Shown: positions 32,924 through 46,700 of the stretch, one piece after another
How the letters are laid out: every line of letters begins with the position of its first letter
Numbering within the stretch: position 1 is the first letter of the stretch
Source: Tribonema minus
Lineage: Eukaryota; Sar; Xanthophyceae; Tribonematales; Tribonemataceae
Length of the DNA: 64,000 bases
Assembly: GCA_017506865.1 (NCBI GenBank)
Contig: JAFCMP010000168.1
Span: 558,001 to 622,000 of the forward strand
Direction: 5' to 3'
Translations under genes and position numbers: made by a program
Notes under the pieces: model-generated
The model's database searches: none
What the model saw: only the letters and a program-made list of their open reading frames with translations
What the model was told of the DNA's origin: nothing

Positions 32924-35770
32924 GGTCAAGGGCAGGCGCGCGGGGGGGGGGAGAAGCAAGAGTAAAGGTCAGGGCGGAGGTGGGTGGTGCGCAGGCTGTA
33001 GCCGACCGCCATATTAAGGCGGCTGTGAGCATGCCAAACGGAAGGAATAGCTGGCAGCATTGCTGCGCAGTTGCGGCAGATCAACGGGGCCAGGCACATG
33101 GCATGCTGAGCGCTAAAGCGGCCCAGTTGCTAAAAAGTGGGTTTGAGAATCAACGCTCTGATTCGAAGTCCCGAGCACGTGGCCTGCAGCGCCAGATGCC
33201 AGCGGCAAGACGTCACCCTCCGATTGCACACTGGCGTAGACAGCTGAGCCAAAGGCTCCAACACCTTGTGCGCCAACAGGTATGCCACAGGCTGTACAAC
33301 TGCTGCAGCGTCGGTTCATGATTCACCATAGCGGGTGGGCTCTGCACCAACTGCCCAATGTAAATATGCAGCATGCCCAAACTTGACCTAGGCACAGCGC
33401 TCAATGCGCAACCTAAAGCGCAGCCATGCAATGGTCAGAGGCAGTGTCGACGCTGACACGTTAGCGCTTGTAATAGAGCGATTCGGTGCGCCCCATGTTT
33501 CAGAAAATCAAACTGACATGACCAAAAATTGTCGTGTCACGAAGCACATAGGCGCTGCCAACAGGTATGCAGCTGTTCAAGAGGAGCCGCAACTCAGAGT
33601 GGCTGCATAATCTTACATGGCAGTGCATTCCTACACCAATCTGTACCATCATGTTCCAGAGAGCATGCAGAATGTCGTGCCTTGCATGCGGTCACGCTGT
33701 TGTCGCGAGCAGCAGGGCCAAACTGACAGTTGGTCTGCATGTCAGCTTGCTGCTGAGGTACATGTCCAGCCACAACAGCGCACTACCGCAGCCAGCGCGT
33801 GCAAAATACTGTTGCACTATGCTTATTGATGTGATAAAAGTTACACACAGGTGATTCAAGTCGCCGCTTTCAGGGACGTTATGTGACAGAAACGGGCCCT
33901 TGTGCAAGGTGACCATATTGCATACTTCAAGTAAAGGCTCCCACCAGCAATCACAATACGAAAAATTATCAACAACGACAGCGCAGCGGCAGCCAATACC
34001 ACAAAACCCAGGCAGCAATATGGGTGTTGTTGGTGCCGGGTCTGCCACTGTCACGGGTTCCCGTCTCCGCTGTCGCGGCAGCAAACGCGTCTGAGTCATC
34101 ACCACCACCGCCTTGCATGGAAATCTGTACTGCAGGCTCTAGACTACACTGAATGTCACGAAAGAGGCATGCAGTCGTGAAGCGTAGGGTTTGCGCCACA
34201 CGTGTCGTGCGAGGCACAGCACGGTGCTCCTGGAGGAACAACCTCGGCACACCTTGCCCGCGCACAGCACCAATACTCACGCAGACCGGCACCAACATTG
34301 GCAGTCTCCTGAAAGCGATCGAATCGCTGCGCAAGACCGGCGCCAGCAAGCTCCTACTGGCCGCACGCTGGCAGGATTAGACACTCACCGCAATATGCTG
34401 CTGCTTCAGGCTTTCCCCAACAGGAGTTCTCACCACAAACGCCAGAGAAGGCACATCCGCGACCAAAAGCAAAGCGAAGGCGGCCAGTGGCTTCATGGTC
34501 CCTCAGCCTCCCCGTGCTCCCAAAGCTCCTAGCTACACTATTGCCGCCGCCGAGTCAGGAGATCTTTACCTCCGAGTCACCCTCTGACTTGTGCAAATAC
34601 TCGAGGCCGCTGCACAGACATGAAGTTTCCAAAATACTTTTGCCTGTTTTGAACACATGCTGTACACACTTGCAGGACGGGGGAGGGTGGTCATTATGCG
34701 CGCGTGCGCATGACCGTGCAGCTGATGCATAGACGCCTCACACCCACAAGCACGACCATTGCTACGGCAGTGATGTCACATCTCGCTCGCCTCTGTGCAC
34801 AGTTGCATCATGTCTCAGCTTTTTTGAAAAGAAGGATTTGTACATGGCAAGTCTGCCTTATAGCAAGACAGTCCCCGACGTGCTACATGTAAAGTCCGCC
34901 ATATACCAAGACAGTCCCCAAAACCGAGCGAGGGTTCCATACCCCATGTCAATGCTCCCACCGAGTGACGCCAATGAAGTGCTGCATGCTTACCTTTGCC
35001 CAGCTCTCGACCTGAATGAGCAGCACATTGATACTTGGTGGCAAACCACGCTGCTCTCAGCGTGCGCACACCAGGCGCAGACCAATGAAACCCTACATAC
35101 CCCCCGACAAGACCCGAGCCAACACTTTTGCCAACAAGCGCAGGGCAGCGTAGCAGCAGCAGCATCGCCCATCATGGCAGGCTTTGCAGGAGCGTCGTCG
35201 AAGCACGATTCATGTACAGTGAGTGCGCGCAGGCCACAGCAGCTCTCGTGCGATGCTTGATGTGACCCCCCGACCCCCCACCTCCCCCGCGCCCCCTGCG
35301 CCCCCGCCCCCGCCGCCTCACACGATGAGCGCCGCCGCTCGCGCTGACAGAGGGGCGTGACGCGAAAGCCTCAAAAGCAAACCATCGCAGATGCGGCACG
35401 CGCCGTCTGAACCGCGCCGCACCGTGACCGTCGCTCCATTCTCCGCGCTGCAGCAGTGCTCAGGCAAAGGCGCCGCGCTTTCCGACCCGCGCCCACCCCC
35501 CCGCTGGTGCGCGGTGTGACCCCTGAGCGAATCAGCGCACTGCGCAGCAGCTGCAGCTGCTGCTGCGCGCACGGTGCAGGAGGCAGGGACATGGGCCGAT
35601 CGCGTGCACGCTGCGAGAATCAGGAGGCGTGTGGCGGCACCATCGAAGGCGGGAAGCGCTGCTGCCGCCGCCGCCGATGCTGCCGCTGCCGCCAAGCTGC
35701 CGCCGCTGCCGCCGCCGCTACGGCCGCCACAACGCTCAGCTGCCGCGGTCTGTCCGCCGCCGCCGCCGCA
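32924..35770. other. Intergenic, no supported gene
   Basis: Short frames exist, for example 34153-34380 (+) with SLLKAIESLRKTGASKLLLA, but none has a family match, a coherent exon chain or a signal peptide. 35265-35310 is C-rich and 35640-35770 is a GCC-type repeat just downstream of the UBC12 stop. Confidence 0.55.
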
Positions 35771-37434
35771 TCAGACGAGTCGCGGGAACACCTGGCCGTT
35801 CATGTTGCAGCCCTGCAGCGTGCGGCGCACGATGCGCTGGAACTCGGCGATGTTGTTGCGGTACAGCTCCGCGGCCTCGTGGTTGAGGGGGTCCTCCGGA
35901 TTGGGCTCGTAGAAGAGGTAGATGAGGCCGTAGATGACGGCGTTGATGTCGAGCACGGGCTTCCAGTCCTCGCGCAGGATGTTGAGGCACACGTTGCCCT
36001 GGAGGTTGATGTTGGGGTGGTATACTGCGCCACAGGGGGGGGGGATGGGGGGGGGGGGGGGGGGGGGCATTAGGAGCAATCGGGACAGCCAACGAGCATT
36101 GTGGCATCAGGCGGTGGCGTTGAGAAATGCTGAGAGGCCAGCTGCTGTCCAAACGGAGCAAACGGCAGTTACGTTATGTCTGCCTCTCAAATCGGAGGCT
36201 GACACACAGGTGATAGACCAGAGGTAGCGTGACAAGATAGAAGATGGCTGGCAGCTGACCGCCTCGATGCGCAGCTTTGTGGTGCGCAGCTTCTTGCCAG
36301 ACCTTGGCAAACGCGCACCATGTCAATTTCACGTTGTCAAGCCTCGCAAGCAACACTCATCACGTTCGCCTCAGGCAAGACATCAAAAGATAGGCTGGAT
36401 TGCAGCAAAAAGGTCGTCGAAGTGCTCATCAAATGAATGCATGCGGCGCTCTGCAGCGTCACATTGAGGTCTCCGATGAATGAGGCCATCTACGTTCTGT
36501 GAGTGGCTGCACATGCACAGACGACCACAGAACCATTCTGCCAGAGAAAATTGACCCAGAACTGTGCAATCACATTCAGCAAAACGCCTAAAATCACATG
36601 CGGCATTGTCGCTGCAATAGTCACAGTCTGAGGTGTCCATCGCATACTTCAAACTCTCAGGGATACTTGCTTCAAGTACCTGGAATCAGCTGGTCTCTAC
36701 GACTTCAGGTCCATTGAGCGTTCCAGGCCCGGTACGGCCTTGCAATGGTGCAGGTATGGCCATATTGCAGGCTGCAGACTCGCAGAATGCGCAAGGGGCT
36801 TGACTGCTTGGTCGCCGAATGATGGAGCGACTAATGTCTGGCTGGTGAAGCGCCTCCGTACCAGACTCTTCATGCAAGTCGTTCAGCACCCACATATGAT
36901 TTTATGGCGCAGAGCGAAGCACGCCATTCAGGATTTTTTGCACTCAGACTAGAGGCAAGTGACGACAGCTGCAAAGCCAGAACAGAGGGAGTTGTACTCA
37001 CTTTTTGTGTTGCACAGGACCTTGGGAGGGTCGTGTGGGTAGTGTCCAGGGATCGTGAACGTAAAGTTGTAGCTGGCGCCCTTCCAGTACCCTGAGTCCG
37101 GCGTCACCAGCACCTCAAATTTGCACAGGTTGTTGGGATCCGGGAACGTGATGGTCGCCACCGTGCCGCCGTCCAGCTCTGCGATATCCTTCTGGATGCG
37201 GATCTCCCCGGGCGTTTTCTTTGGTGGCGCCTTGCCTGTCTTCTTCGTGCGCCTTCCGCCGATTCCCAACAGCTTGACGCCTCCCCCTTCGCCGCCGTCG
37301 CCAGCGCCTTCTTCTGCTGGCGCCGCTGCTGCTGCCGCCGAGCTCTCCCCTGCGTCCTCGTCCACGTCCATGGCATTGGCCTCTCGCCGTTCCTCCTCCT
37401 GCGCGGCCTCTGCCTTCTTCCGCAGCCGAATCAT
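35771..37434 (-). CDS. UBC12: NEDD8-conjugating enzyme UBC12
   Basis: Exons 37434-37002 and 36024-35771 join as AAA A|TA TAC (NTK-IYHPNINL), giving 228 aa. The protein starts MIRLRKK, like the family's MIKLF start that docks the NEDD8 E1. A non-conserved Glu/Ala/Gly insert follows, making it about 45 residues longer than the usual 183. The E2 core has [43 protein letters not shown] and the active site [15 protein letters not shown] (Cys about 157). The end, [19 protein letters not shown] and FPRLV, is UBC12-specific rather than generic E2. The intron ends in a long C-tract and has no junction copies. Confidence 0.93.
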
Positions 37435-37772
37435 GTCTGCTTGGCCGCCGGCTAGGCTGGGCTAGCTACAGGCTTTGCTTTGATTTACGCGCGTCAAAAA
37501 TCCTGCTTCAGATCCAGGAACACACAGACAACAAATTAGCAGTCTGGAAAGAACCCGAAAGGCCGATGCTCAGCGGCGTTAGGCTTCAATGAGCGGCAAC
37601 GCGATGTTACGCACCTGCTAAGCTCCTCCGGATCGGCCAACCTGCTTTCTTTGCAAATTTCACCTCGCGGGGGGTTTAGGCAGGCAAGGGTTTTAAGAGG
37701 TTGAGGTTTTGGGGCGAGAAAGTGACACTCCTACATCTGAAGTGAGATTGACCTCGGTTGTAAGTGCAAGCC
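37435..37772. promoter_or_regulatory. Shared 5' region of UBC12 and the ANKRD13-like gene
   Basis: The 338 bp between two divergent start codons (37434 minus, 37773 plus) must hold both promoters. A CGCGGGGGGTTTAGG stretch and TTTTAAGAGG (37689-37699) are visible; no TATA box is assigned with confidence. Confidence 0.5.
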
Positions 37773-40700
37773 ATGGGCTCGGAGTCGTTTCTGCTGGACG
37801 GCCCCGAAAGCCCTGGCAGCGACGGGCCGCTTCCTGTTCAGTTAGACCCCCTCAGCACCACGACATCGCCTTCGACGCAATTTTTCGGCCCTGAACAATC
37901 AACTGAGACTAGGCAACATGCATGTACGCCGCCCAAAGACCTGGAGCGGTTGTCCTGGCAGCAGCAGCAGAGAGTGAGCTGCCTGCAACAGGCGGTGGAG
38001 GAGGACAAAAGACGTGTCACGGTGCAAGAACTGCTCAATCTCGTGTCGGCGTCATCGTCCTCCAGCGCGTTTGACGACGACGATCAATCATCCACTGACA
38101 CCCCCGCCGATACGCCGACTGGTCACCAACACAAACAGCAGGAATGGGACTTGACGAGCCTTCCATTGAACGCTGCTGTCGCTGCCGCTGAAGTTGTTGG
38201 TGCTGTCCCCGATGGAAACGACACGAGCTTGGTGCCCAGTCCTCGTCCCATGGAAGTCGAACCGCAACGCGTGCCAACGATACAGGTAGACTACTACGTG
38301 CGAAAAGGATCCCATGTTGCGCATAGCAATTCAATTCTTTACAACAGCTATTGCCTATGGTTTGCTCTGCAATGGCCAATTGAATCCTTGTGCTGCTGCA
38401 GGTTGAAGTCGTTGCACGCAGGCCCGGCTCTTCACACAGCTGCATTATTTGCCGCGCCAGATGCATTGTTTCTGACCACAACTTCCTGGGTGCATGTCTG
38501 CGCAGGCCGCGTCGCCAGCGCCTCCGCTTCTGCTGCTGCACCGCGCGGCGTTTAGAGGCGATCTGGCAGAGGTGCGGAGGCTGCTGGGGAAGCGCACGCT
38601 CATCGACGAGAGGGATCACAGGGGGAACACGCCGCTGTTCGTGGCAATAAAGCGCGGGCACTCGGCAGTGGCAAAGGTGCGCGTCGTTGTGAATATGTGA
38701 TGACCGCGCATTAAGCGTAAATTGCCAACTCTCTGATTGCGCCAGTGTGCCTGGCGAACACGTAGCTGAGACAGTGGGAGGCTTCTGGTGACGCGCAGTC
38801 CAACTCAGTAATTTGCACACAGCGCACGCATGGTGAGGTGTACGACGCTGCAGCCCAGGCGTTGATGCTGGTTGCTGCATGAGAACCTAGAGTACGGCTG
38901 CGCACAAGAGTGGATGCCAGCACGGTAGCGCTTGCCCACCTGCAGGATGAATCGGGTGCATGCAAATGATGTGAGGGCGGATGTTCATGTTGGCAACTAG
39001 CGGGCGATGGTAGCCTCCTGGTGGGTTTCCCCTGCATCGCATCGCGCGAAATCATGCGCAGAAGCACGCCGAGCTGCAAGCAGCAACGTAGGCTCGAGGG
39101 GTGCAGTTGCCGTTGCGCCTTTCCGCAGCCTGCCACAGCACCGCGCTCGTCGCGAAGCCTGCCGCAGTAGAGTGCGGCTGGCAGCGCGGCCGCAGACCTG
39201 CTGCGTGGAGCTGTGCATGCAAGGCAGCAGCGCTCCACATCAAATGCAGCAGCGCTCGGGCAAGCGCACGCATGTACTCTGCGCTCGTCCTTCACGAAGA
39301 CAGAACCCCAGAAACAGCGCTCCACGCACGCGCGGAGATCCCCCGTACCGGCCTGCTACCACCTGCTACCGCGCGATCGCGTTGAGCGATGCGCGGCGCG
39401 ATGCACGTCGGAGCCCCTAAAGCCCCCCCTCCCCTCCCCCCCCCCCCCCCCCCCCGCGCACGCAGGCGCTGATCGACGGCGGCGCGGCGCTGGACGCCAC
39501 TGGCGGCGACGGCGTGTTCAGCGCGCTGGAGGAGGTGGTGATGCTCGGCGAGGAGGCGCTGCTGCTGGACGTGTACTGGCGCCTGCAGCGCATGGCGTGG
39601 CGCGTGTGGCGCGGCCGCGTGCCCGGCCTGCTGGCCGCGCTGGCGGCGATGCCGGTGCGTGTGTCTGTCTGCCGTCGCAGCAAGTATGGAGTCATGCCCT
39701 GTCGTAGTTGAGTGGCGTGATCTTGCTTGCGTGTTGATGAGCTGCAGGCGATGCCAGTGCGTGTGACGCTCTGCCGTGCGTCTGTCTGCGGCAGCGGTAA
39801 GTGGAGTTTTGCCTTGGCGTGCGGTAGCTGGATGGCGGCGCGTGTGACTCTCCGCAACTGTGAAGTTGCGCCTTGACGTTAAAATGACGCTCCGCCAGGC
39901 ATCTGGCTGCGGCCGCGGCAACTGTGCAGTTGCGCCTTGTCATACAGTAGCTGGGCGGCCGTGCGTGTGACTCTCTGCCGCCTGCCTGCCGCCGCAGCAT
40001 GTTTGAAGTTACGCCTCGGTGTACAGTAGCTGGATGGCGTGATCTAGCTCATTGCTGGTGCGCTGGAGGCCACGTCGGTGCGTGTGACTCTCCGCCAGGT
40101 GTCTGGGCGCAGCACCTGTAAAATTACGCCTTGACGTACAGTAGCTGGGTGGCGGGATCTGGCTGATTTGCTGATGCGCTGGAGGTGGTGTCGGTGCGCA
40201 TGACGCTCCACCGCGTGTCTGCCTGCCGCCAGAGCAACTGTGAAGTCACTTCTTGGCGTGCAGAAGCTTTTGTTGCTGTGCTGGAGACAATGCCAGTGTG
40301 CGTGACTCTTCACAGTCTGTCTGTCGTGCGGCAACGATGCAGTCACACCTCGTCGTAGCTGGATGGCGATGCACTATGCCATATCTTTACTGAGGACAAT
40401 TTCAACTCTGTTGCTGCCTGCACGCAGAAATCGTTCGTTTGTCCAGGGTTTAGCGGTGCTTTCCCACACGGCTCTTCGCTCTCCCTCACACTTCCTCCCT
40501 CTTGCGTGCTGCAGGACTTTCACATAGAGATGCACTGGCGCTTCGGCGCCGACAACCTGCTGGCGCCGCTGGTCAAGGTGGTGGCGCCTTCGGACACCTA
40601 CAAGGTACGCTGGAGTGCATGTGCAGCATAGGTACATACCCTCGGACGCGTACAAGGTACCTGCGCTGGAAGTACAAAGTACGCCACCTGGTTGTCGTTG

Positions 40701-43700
40701 AGACACTTTCAGACTGTCACACGACATGTAGATTCCGTACAGCAAGCTTCAAGTTAGACCATCATCTGGGCTTTTTCGCGCCCTGAGCGAGAATTCATAA
40801 AAAGTACAAAGTACAGGTGCAGTGCAGGTGTCGCCACGCGCTGCTCCGGCAGGGGTAGTTGGTGGCGCCTTCAGATACCTACAAGGTACCTACGCCGCAG
40901 TGCGCATGCAGCATGCAAATGCAGCATGCAATAGGGTTAAAGTTTGGGTTATAGTGTGATGGGGAGCACATGTTGCGTGTGAGATGCTGCAGTGTCGGAC
41001 CAGCACGAGCGGTATGGCAAGAGTGACTCGCATTCACTGTACCGCACTGGTGGTTTGGCCAGCAACTGCGCCGGGTCAGCATCAGTTGTATGGCCAGAGT
41101 GACTCGCGTCCACCAGAGTGACTTGCGTTCACCGTAGTGTACTGGTGGTATCTGCATCAAGCGCATGTGTATGTAGGGTCCATTGGGCCTTATGTCTGTC
41201 GAGGCAGGCGTGGCAATGCGCGGGCGCATCAGGGCCACAAATTTAGGCTCAAGGTCAGGGTTAGTTACAGTTAAGGTAAGGCTTGGGGTTAGGCCCAGCG
41301 CCCGCGCCCACATCGCGCAGCGAGCGAGAGTGCAGAGTTTCATCAAAGAGGGTCGCAGTGCTCAGTTGACGACCGCAATAATGCCAAGTGCATCAATATT
41401 TCGCCATCAGGCCGCCGCTCATCATTGCCATCTGAGTACTGTACTCGCGTAATCTGTCCGCATTTGTGCGCCTCGCTACATCCGATCCGATCGTCGCCTC
41501 CTCCCGTGCGTCGCGTGATGCCTCTGGCGTGCAGTTGTGGAAGCGCGGGGACGGCCCACCTTTCCACCGGCATATCAATTGAGTCATCAGTACATGTATG
41601 GATACATGTTTGAGTACATTCTTCAACGTATGCGTACGTCGCTAGAAAGCCAACCTTCCCCCGTGCATCGCGTGCGCCCCCGCCGACGAGCAGGTGTGGA
41701 AGCGCGGGTTGTGGCTGCGACATGTATGTATATATTTATGTACATACTGCAAATTATGTATTCGCCGCGTGGTCGCCGACGTTCCCTCGTGCGTCGCGCG
41801 CACCCCCCCCCCCCCCCCCCCCTGCGAACAGGTGTGGAAGCGCGGGTCGTGGCTGCGCGTAGACTCCACCATCTCCGGCTACTCGCGCGCGCTGCGCGTC
41901 GTGCGCGGCGACGTCTCGCTATTGCTGCAGGGCGCGGACGCCGACGCCCCAGGCGCGCTCCTCAAGGTCGACCACGGCAAGCGCAAGGTGCGTCCGTCGT
42001 TAGGGCTAGAATAACAGCTGGGGTTTTGGTTAGGGTTAGGGTTAGGGTTTGAGGTCTGTGCTGCGCGTCGTGCGCGGCGACGTCTCGCTACTGCTGCAGG
42101 GCGCTGACGCAGAGTCCCCCGGCGCGCTCCTCAAGGTCGACCATGGCAAACGCAAGGTGCGTTCATATTTTGGGCCAGAATTAGGGTTAGGATTAGGGTT
42201 AGGGTCAGGGTTGGGTTGTGAGGCTAGGTTTTGAGGTGGCGCGCATGCGTCGTCGCGGCAGCGGGAGTTAGGATTTGAGGTCGGGCGCATGCGCAGGCGC
42301 GCTGCCCGCCGCCAGAGCGCGCCGCTCGGCTGCCCTGCGCTGACGGTGGTCGCTCTGGCGCGCTTCTTGCGTGGCGCTGCGCCGCTCTCAAGAGCGCGGC
42401 GGCCTACATACATACCCTTCAACCTCTGCGTTGCTGATCTCCTGCGTGGCTGTGCACCACTTTCCACTGTGCGTATCGGGAGTTCACCGCGACCTGTCAG
42501 TCTGTGGTGGCGCGTTCGCAGCGGCGGTAGCAACGCCCACCGTGCTGCAGTGCGAGCGTGCAGAACAAAGTAAACAGCTTCAAGGTTCGTGCGTTGCCGA
42601 GGTGTGGCGCGTCCGTCAGCGCGGCAGTGCGCAGGCAAAGCCACTGGCGGGCTGACTTGCGCTCGTCATTCTCACGCGCCGTGTTGCTGCCCTGCTGTGC
42701 GCTCTCCTCCGCCGGCGGCGCAGATCTACAACGTGCTGCGGAGACTGGAGCACCCCACCGTCGGGTAAGGCATGCATTTTATTACTGTTTGTCTGGTGGC
42801 CAATTGCTGCAGCAGCGGCGACCACGGTTGTTGGTGGAAGGTTGCAGCTTACCATCCCTTATCACCTAGAGCTCTACGATCCTTTGATTCGTTTTCATTG
42901 GTAGTAGGTATGCCGCGCCTGTGGACTGCTGAGCCGTGCGCGTGCAGTCCTCGTGCTAGTGAGGCATGTAGGTATGCCGCGCCTACGGATTGATGAGCCG
43001 TGCGCGCGCAGGTCTCATGCTGGTGGTGCCATGCGACTGCTACTTCCGATGCGAATGCAGCTCTTGCATCCGCCAGTTGGATCGTGCTGCTGCTGAAACA
43101 CTGCACATGTGATTGTCCACCCCTGCTGAGCCGTGCAGCAGAGCTGCCCCCATTGTAACAGCTGCACTGCAACGCGCACACTCGAGGCCAGACGTCAGAC
43201 CAACTTCTCAGCTATCAAGTGCCTTACTGTCCGCTGCCCTTCAGGCGCCTGCCTATCAGTGCTACACGGCAGCTGAAATACGCATGCCGCAAGGTGTCGC
43301 CGCTTGCAGCGATGCGCCGAACACCAAGCACCCAACGCTATGTACGCCATGCGGAAGCACCATCAGGGAGCCGCCTGAATCATCGCCGTTATTGTCTGCA
43401 CTCACGGCGACCGGCGCCCATGTTTCCTTGCACTAATCGCAAACTGCAGAGAGCTCAAGCATGCGTGCCGCAAGCTGCTGCGTGACTCGCACCACGGCAA
43501 GCACGTCAAGACGTACGACTTTGCCGCACGCGCGGTCGCGTTTGGCCCCGCCCCCGCGCCTTCCCCTCACGGGGCAGGGCGACCCCCCCCCGGCAGCAGC
43601 GGCAAGATGGTCCAGGGGGGCACCGAGGCCGTGATGGGGGGCTGGCCATGTACAAAGTACCAGGGAGTCGGAGAGGTACGTGCGCGAATGCAGTCTACCT

Positions 43701-46700
43701 GTACGTGCGTTGCAGTGGTGCCGGTGTCGCGAGAGGGGCGGCGGGGAAGCTGCGGTGGCCGTGACCGCGTTTAGACGCGACGCCGTCGCAGCAGTTCATC
43801 TTGGGCTGTTGCTCTGGGCAGAATCGCATTGGAATTGCAGGGGGGCTTGGCAAGGTACATTCTGTTGTCGCGTTCCCTGAGCGCTGCTTTGGTGGGGCAG
43901 CGCTGAACAGCGCTAGCGGCGCAGCCACCAGCGATGGCGTCACCGGCAGCGCATCACGAACGCCGCCGGGCGCAGCAAGTCCTGCAGGGCCATGCGCGTC
44001 AGCAGCGGCGGCGGCTGCGGCCACTGCCTCTCCCTGCTCTGCTTCTCGTATCGCTTCGACTGCGCCCTAACTCTCGTTGCCCATGCCTCGCGTTGCCTCC
44101 TTCCTCCACGAGTGCCGTCTTTCTACTTCCTTTCAGTTTCGCTGAGGGCGCGAAAAAGCACACATGATCGATGTCGAGCTTGCGAGCAGGGGTCAACGAA
44201 GTATGCCCAGGGCCGCGCCAAGGCCGCGCAGCTGCTGCCTTTCCGCAGCTCATCGCGCCCAACCCTAACTCGACCCCTACATGATCCCGTGACCGCAGCC
44301 TCCACTCTCTCTTGCGCCCCTCGCTCGTGTCCCCCCCCCCCCCCCCGCCCCGACCCCCCCCCCCCCCCCCCCCCTCCAGGTCAGCGTCGGCACGTACACA
44401 AAGAGCGGCGCGCAGGGCGGCGCGCTGCGGCGCGTCCGCGAGGACGACTACTTTGCCGCCGCTGATGCTGCCGCCGCCGCCGCTGCCGCCACCGCCGCTG
44501 CCGATGCTGCTGGCGCCGGCGCTGGCGCCGCCGCCGATGCTGCTGCCGCCGGCACAGGTGATGCGGTGCGCAGTGCGCGCGGCGGCAGCGGAGGCGTGCG
44601 CCACAAGGCGACGGTGCGCGAGCTGCGCGCGGACATGTGGATGGCGTGCGGCTTTCCGCTGAGCCTGGACCACATCCTGCCCGTGCTGCAGGCGAGCGCT
44701 GCTGCGGCTGCCACAAACATACTGTTTGTTGTTGTGTGTGAGCCGGTCGAGGCGTGTTGGTAGGGAGGCATGCTAGCCCAGCCCGCTGCAGCGGCACTCT
44801 GCTGGCTCTGCGCGCGCAAGCAGTTTCTGCCGGTCCTGCGCCAGGCGCGAGGAGTGCTGCGCGCGCTGCCGCTTCACCCAAGAAGACCCTTTCCAAAGAG
44901 CCAACGCTCTTGAGGCCCGCTCCGGTGGTGTCATTTGAGCCTGCTGCGGCATGCAACGCCAGTTGCGCTCTGCGCCGAGCGCGACCCCCATCCTAGGTGT
45001 ACTGCATCTGGATGTGTGCTTCTATCCCAAGTCCCCAGAAATGCGCGCTGAAGAGCATACTTGAAGACCTATCCTGCCCTCGACCTCAGAAGCCTATCTG
45101 CGGAGGGTTGTTGCGGGGTCGTGCCGGCCTGCCAGCCCGCACGTCAGAGTCTGGCATGGGCGCAGGGCTTCGCAGAGCGAGCACAGCAACACCGACTGCT
45201 GAAGCAGATGTGCTGTGTGGTGCTCTGCATGTTTTGTAGCGTGTCGTTCAGCACGTGATCATTCGCTGCCGTGGCGCTGTGGTCTCTTGAAGTGCGTGCT
45301 TCTGTTGTGCCCGACGCCGCAGGGCCCGCAGTGTCCAGTGCAATTACATCAGCTGTGGTTTCGCTTGCACCAGCGTGCGCGCCCCAGCGCCCGCGGGAGC
45401 CCCCACTTCACCCAGCAGCAACGCTCATTGCGGCACTGTCTCCCCCCCCCCCCCCCGCCCCCTCCCCCCGCTGCGTGCGCAGGTGCTGGCCGTGGAGGAC
45501 CGCAACATGCAGCAGGTGCTCGACCTGCTGCGCGCCGACGGCGTGCGTGAGGCCGGCTTCCCCCTGCGCCTCTCACTCCCCCTCTACCTGGGGGTGTTTG
45601 CGGAGGTCAGCTTTGACTGCTGCGAAATGGCAACCGCTGCGCCGCCGGCGCCGCCAGCAGCGTCCATGGCGCAAGCACCCGCAGGAGGTGACCAGGCAGC
45701 AGCAGCGGCATTGCCAGCGGCGGCGGCGGCGCCGAAAGCGGTGCCAGGTTGGGTCCACGATGCCGCTCTGTTTGAGTTGCCGCGCGATTACAAGTGGTCG
45801 AAGCTCGCCAAGGCGGGCGCCGAGGCCGCCGCCGCTGCCGCCGCCGCCGCTGCTGCCGCCAGCGCCGCTGCTGCCGCTGCCTCTGCCGGCGTCGCCTCTT
45901 CTGCTTTCAGTGCCGCCGCTCCTGCTGCTGCCGCCGCCGCCGTTGCATCGCCTGTCGGGGCTGCCGCCAACGTTGCCACGGCCGTTGCCTCCACCACCGC
46001 CGCCCCTGTGTCCTCCATCCCCATCGCCCCTGCATTGTACGCCGAGGAGGCGGCTGCCGTTGATGCACCGGTGGGGAGCACCGGGGAGCGTGTGAAGGGC
46101 AGCAGAGGCGCGGATGCCTCCGCGAGTTGCAGCGCGGGCGTTCGCGGCGCTGCGGACGGCAGCAGGGACGCACGCAGCGGAAGCATCAGCGACAGCTGCG
46201 GCGGCGGCGGCGGCAGCGGCAGCGGCGACAGCTGCACAAGCGCAGCCGCCGATGCATCTGCAGCGGACACGCCGAGCGGCGCGAGCGGCGGCGGCGGCGG
46301 CAGCACCGGCACCGCGTCTTTCTGCACCTCCGCAGATGCGGCGACGTGCACGACGGACGTTGACAGCGACGCTGGCAGCAGCGCTCATCGGGGCGATGGC
46401 GGCGGCGGCGGCGACGGCGGCGGCGGCGGCGCTGCGGCCCCTTTTGCGACCGTGTCAGCATCTAAGGCGCGCAGCGCTGGTGCGGCTGCGCTGCACAGCC
46501 CCGAGGCCGTCGCTGCCGCCACCGAACCTGTTGTGGGGGGGGCAGCGCACACTGCGGGCGAGGGTGCTGCCTGCAGCACTGCGGGCGGCACTGGCAACAG
46601 GGTTGTGATGGCGGCAGGCTGGCCGGAGCCAGAATTGCCTCACGCGCAAATGCCGCCGCTGCTGCCGCGGCCGCCGTCCGCAGCGCCATTAGAGCGCGAG

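Noticed and set aside
34153..34380. 75-codon frame with SLLKAIESLRKTGASKLLLA
   Set aside because: Short, no recognised family and no phase-consistent neighbours.
38401..38505. Acceptor CTGCAG|GTTGAAG for exon 2 of the ANKRD13-like gene
   Set aside because: In phase it gives no ankyrin sequence; the acceptor at 38506 does.
45573..46388. Long minus-strand and alternative plus frames
   Set aside because: Shadows of the Ala/Ser/Gly tail of the ANKRD13-like protein; compositional only.
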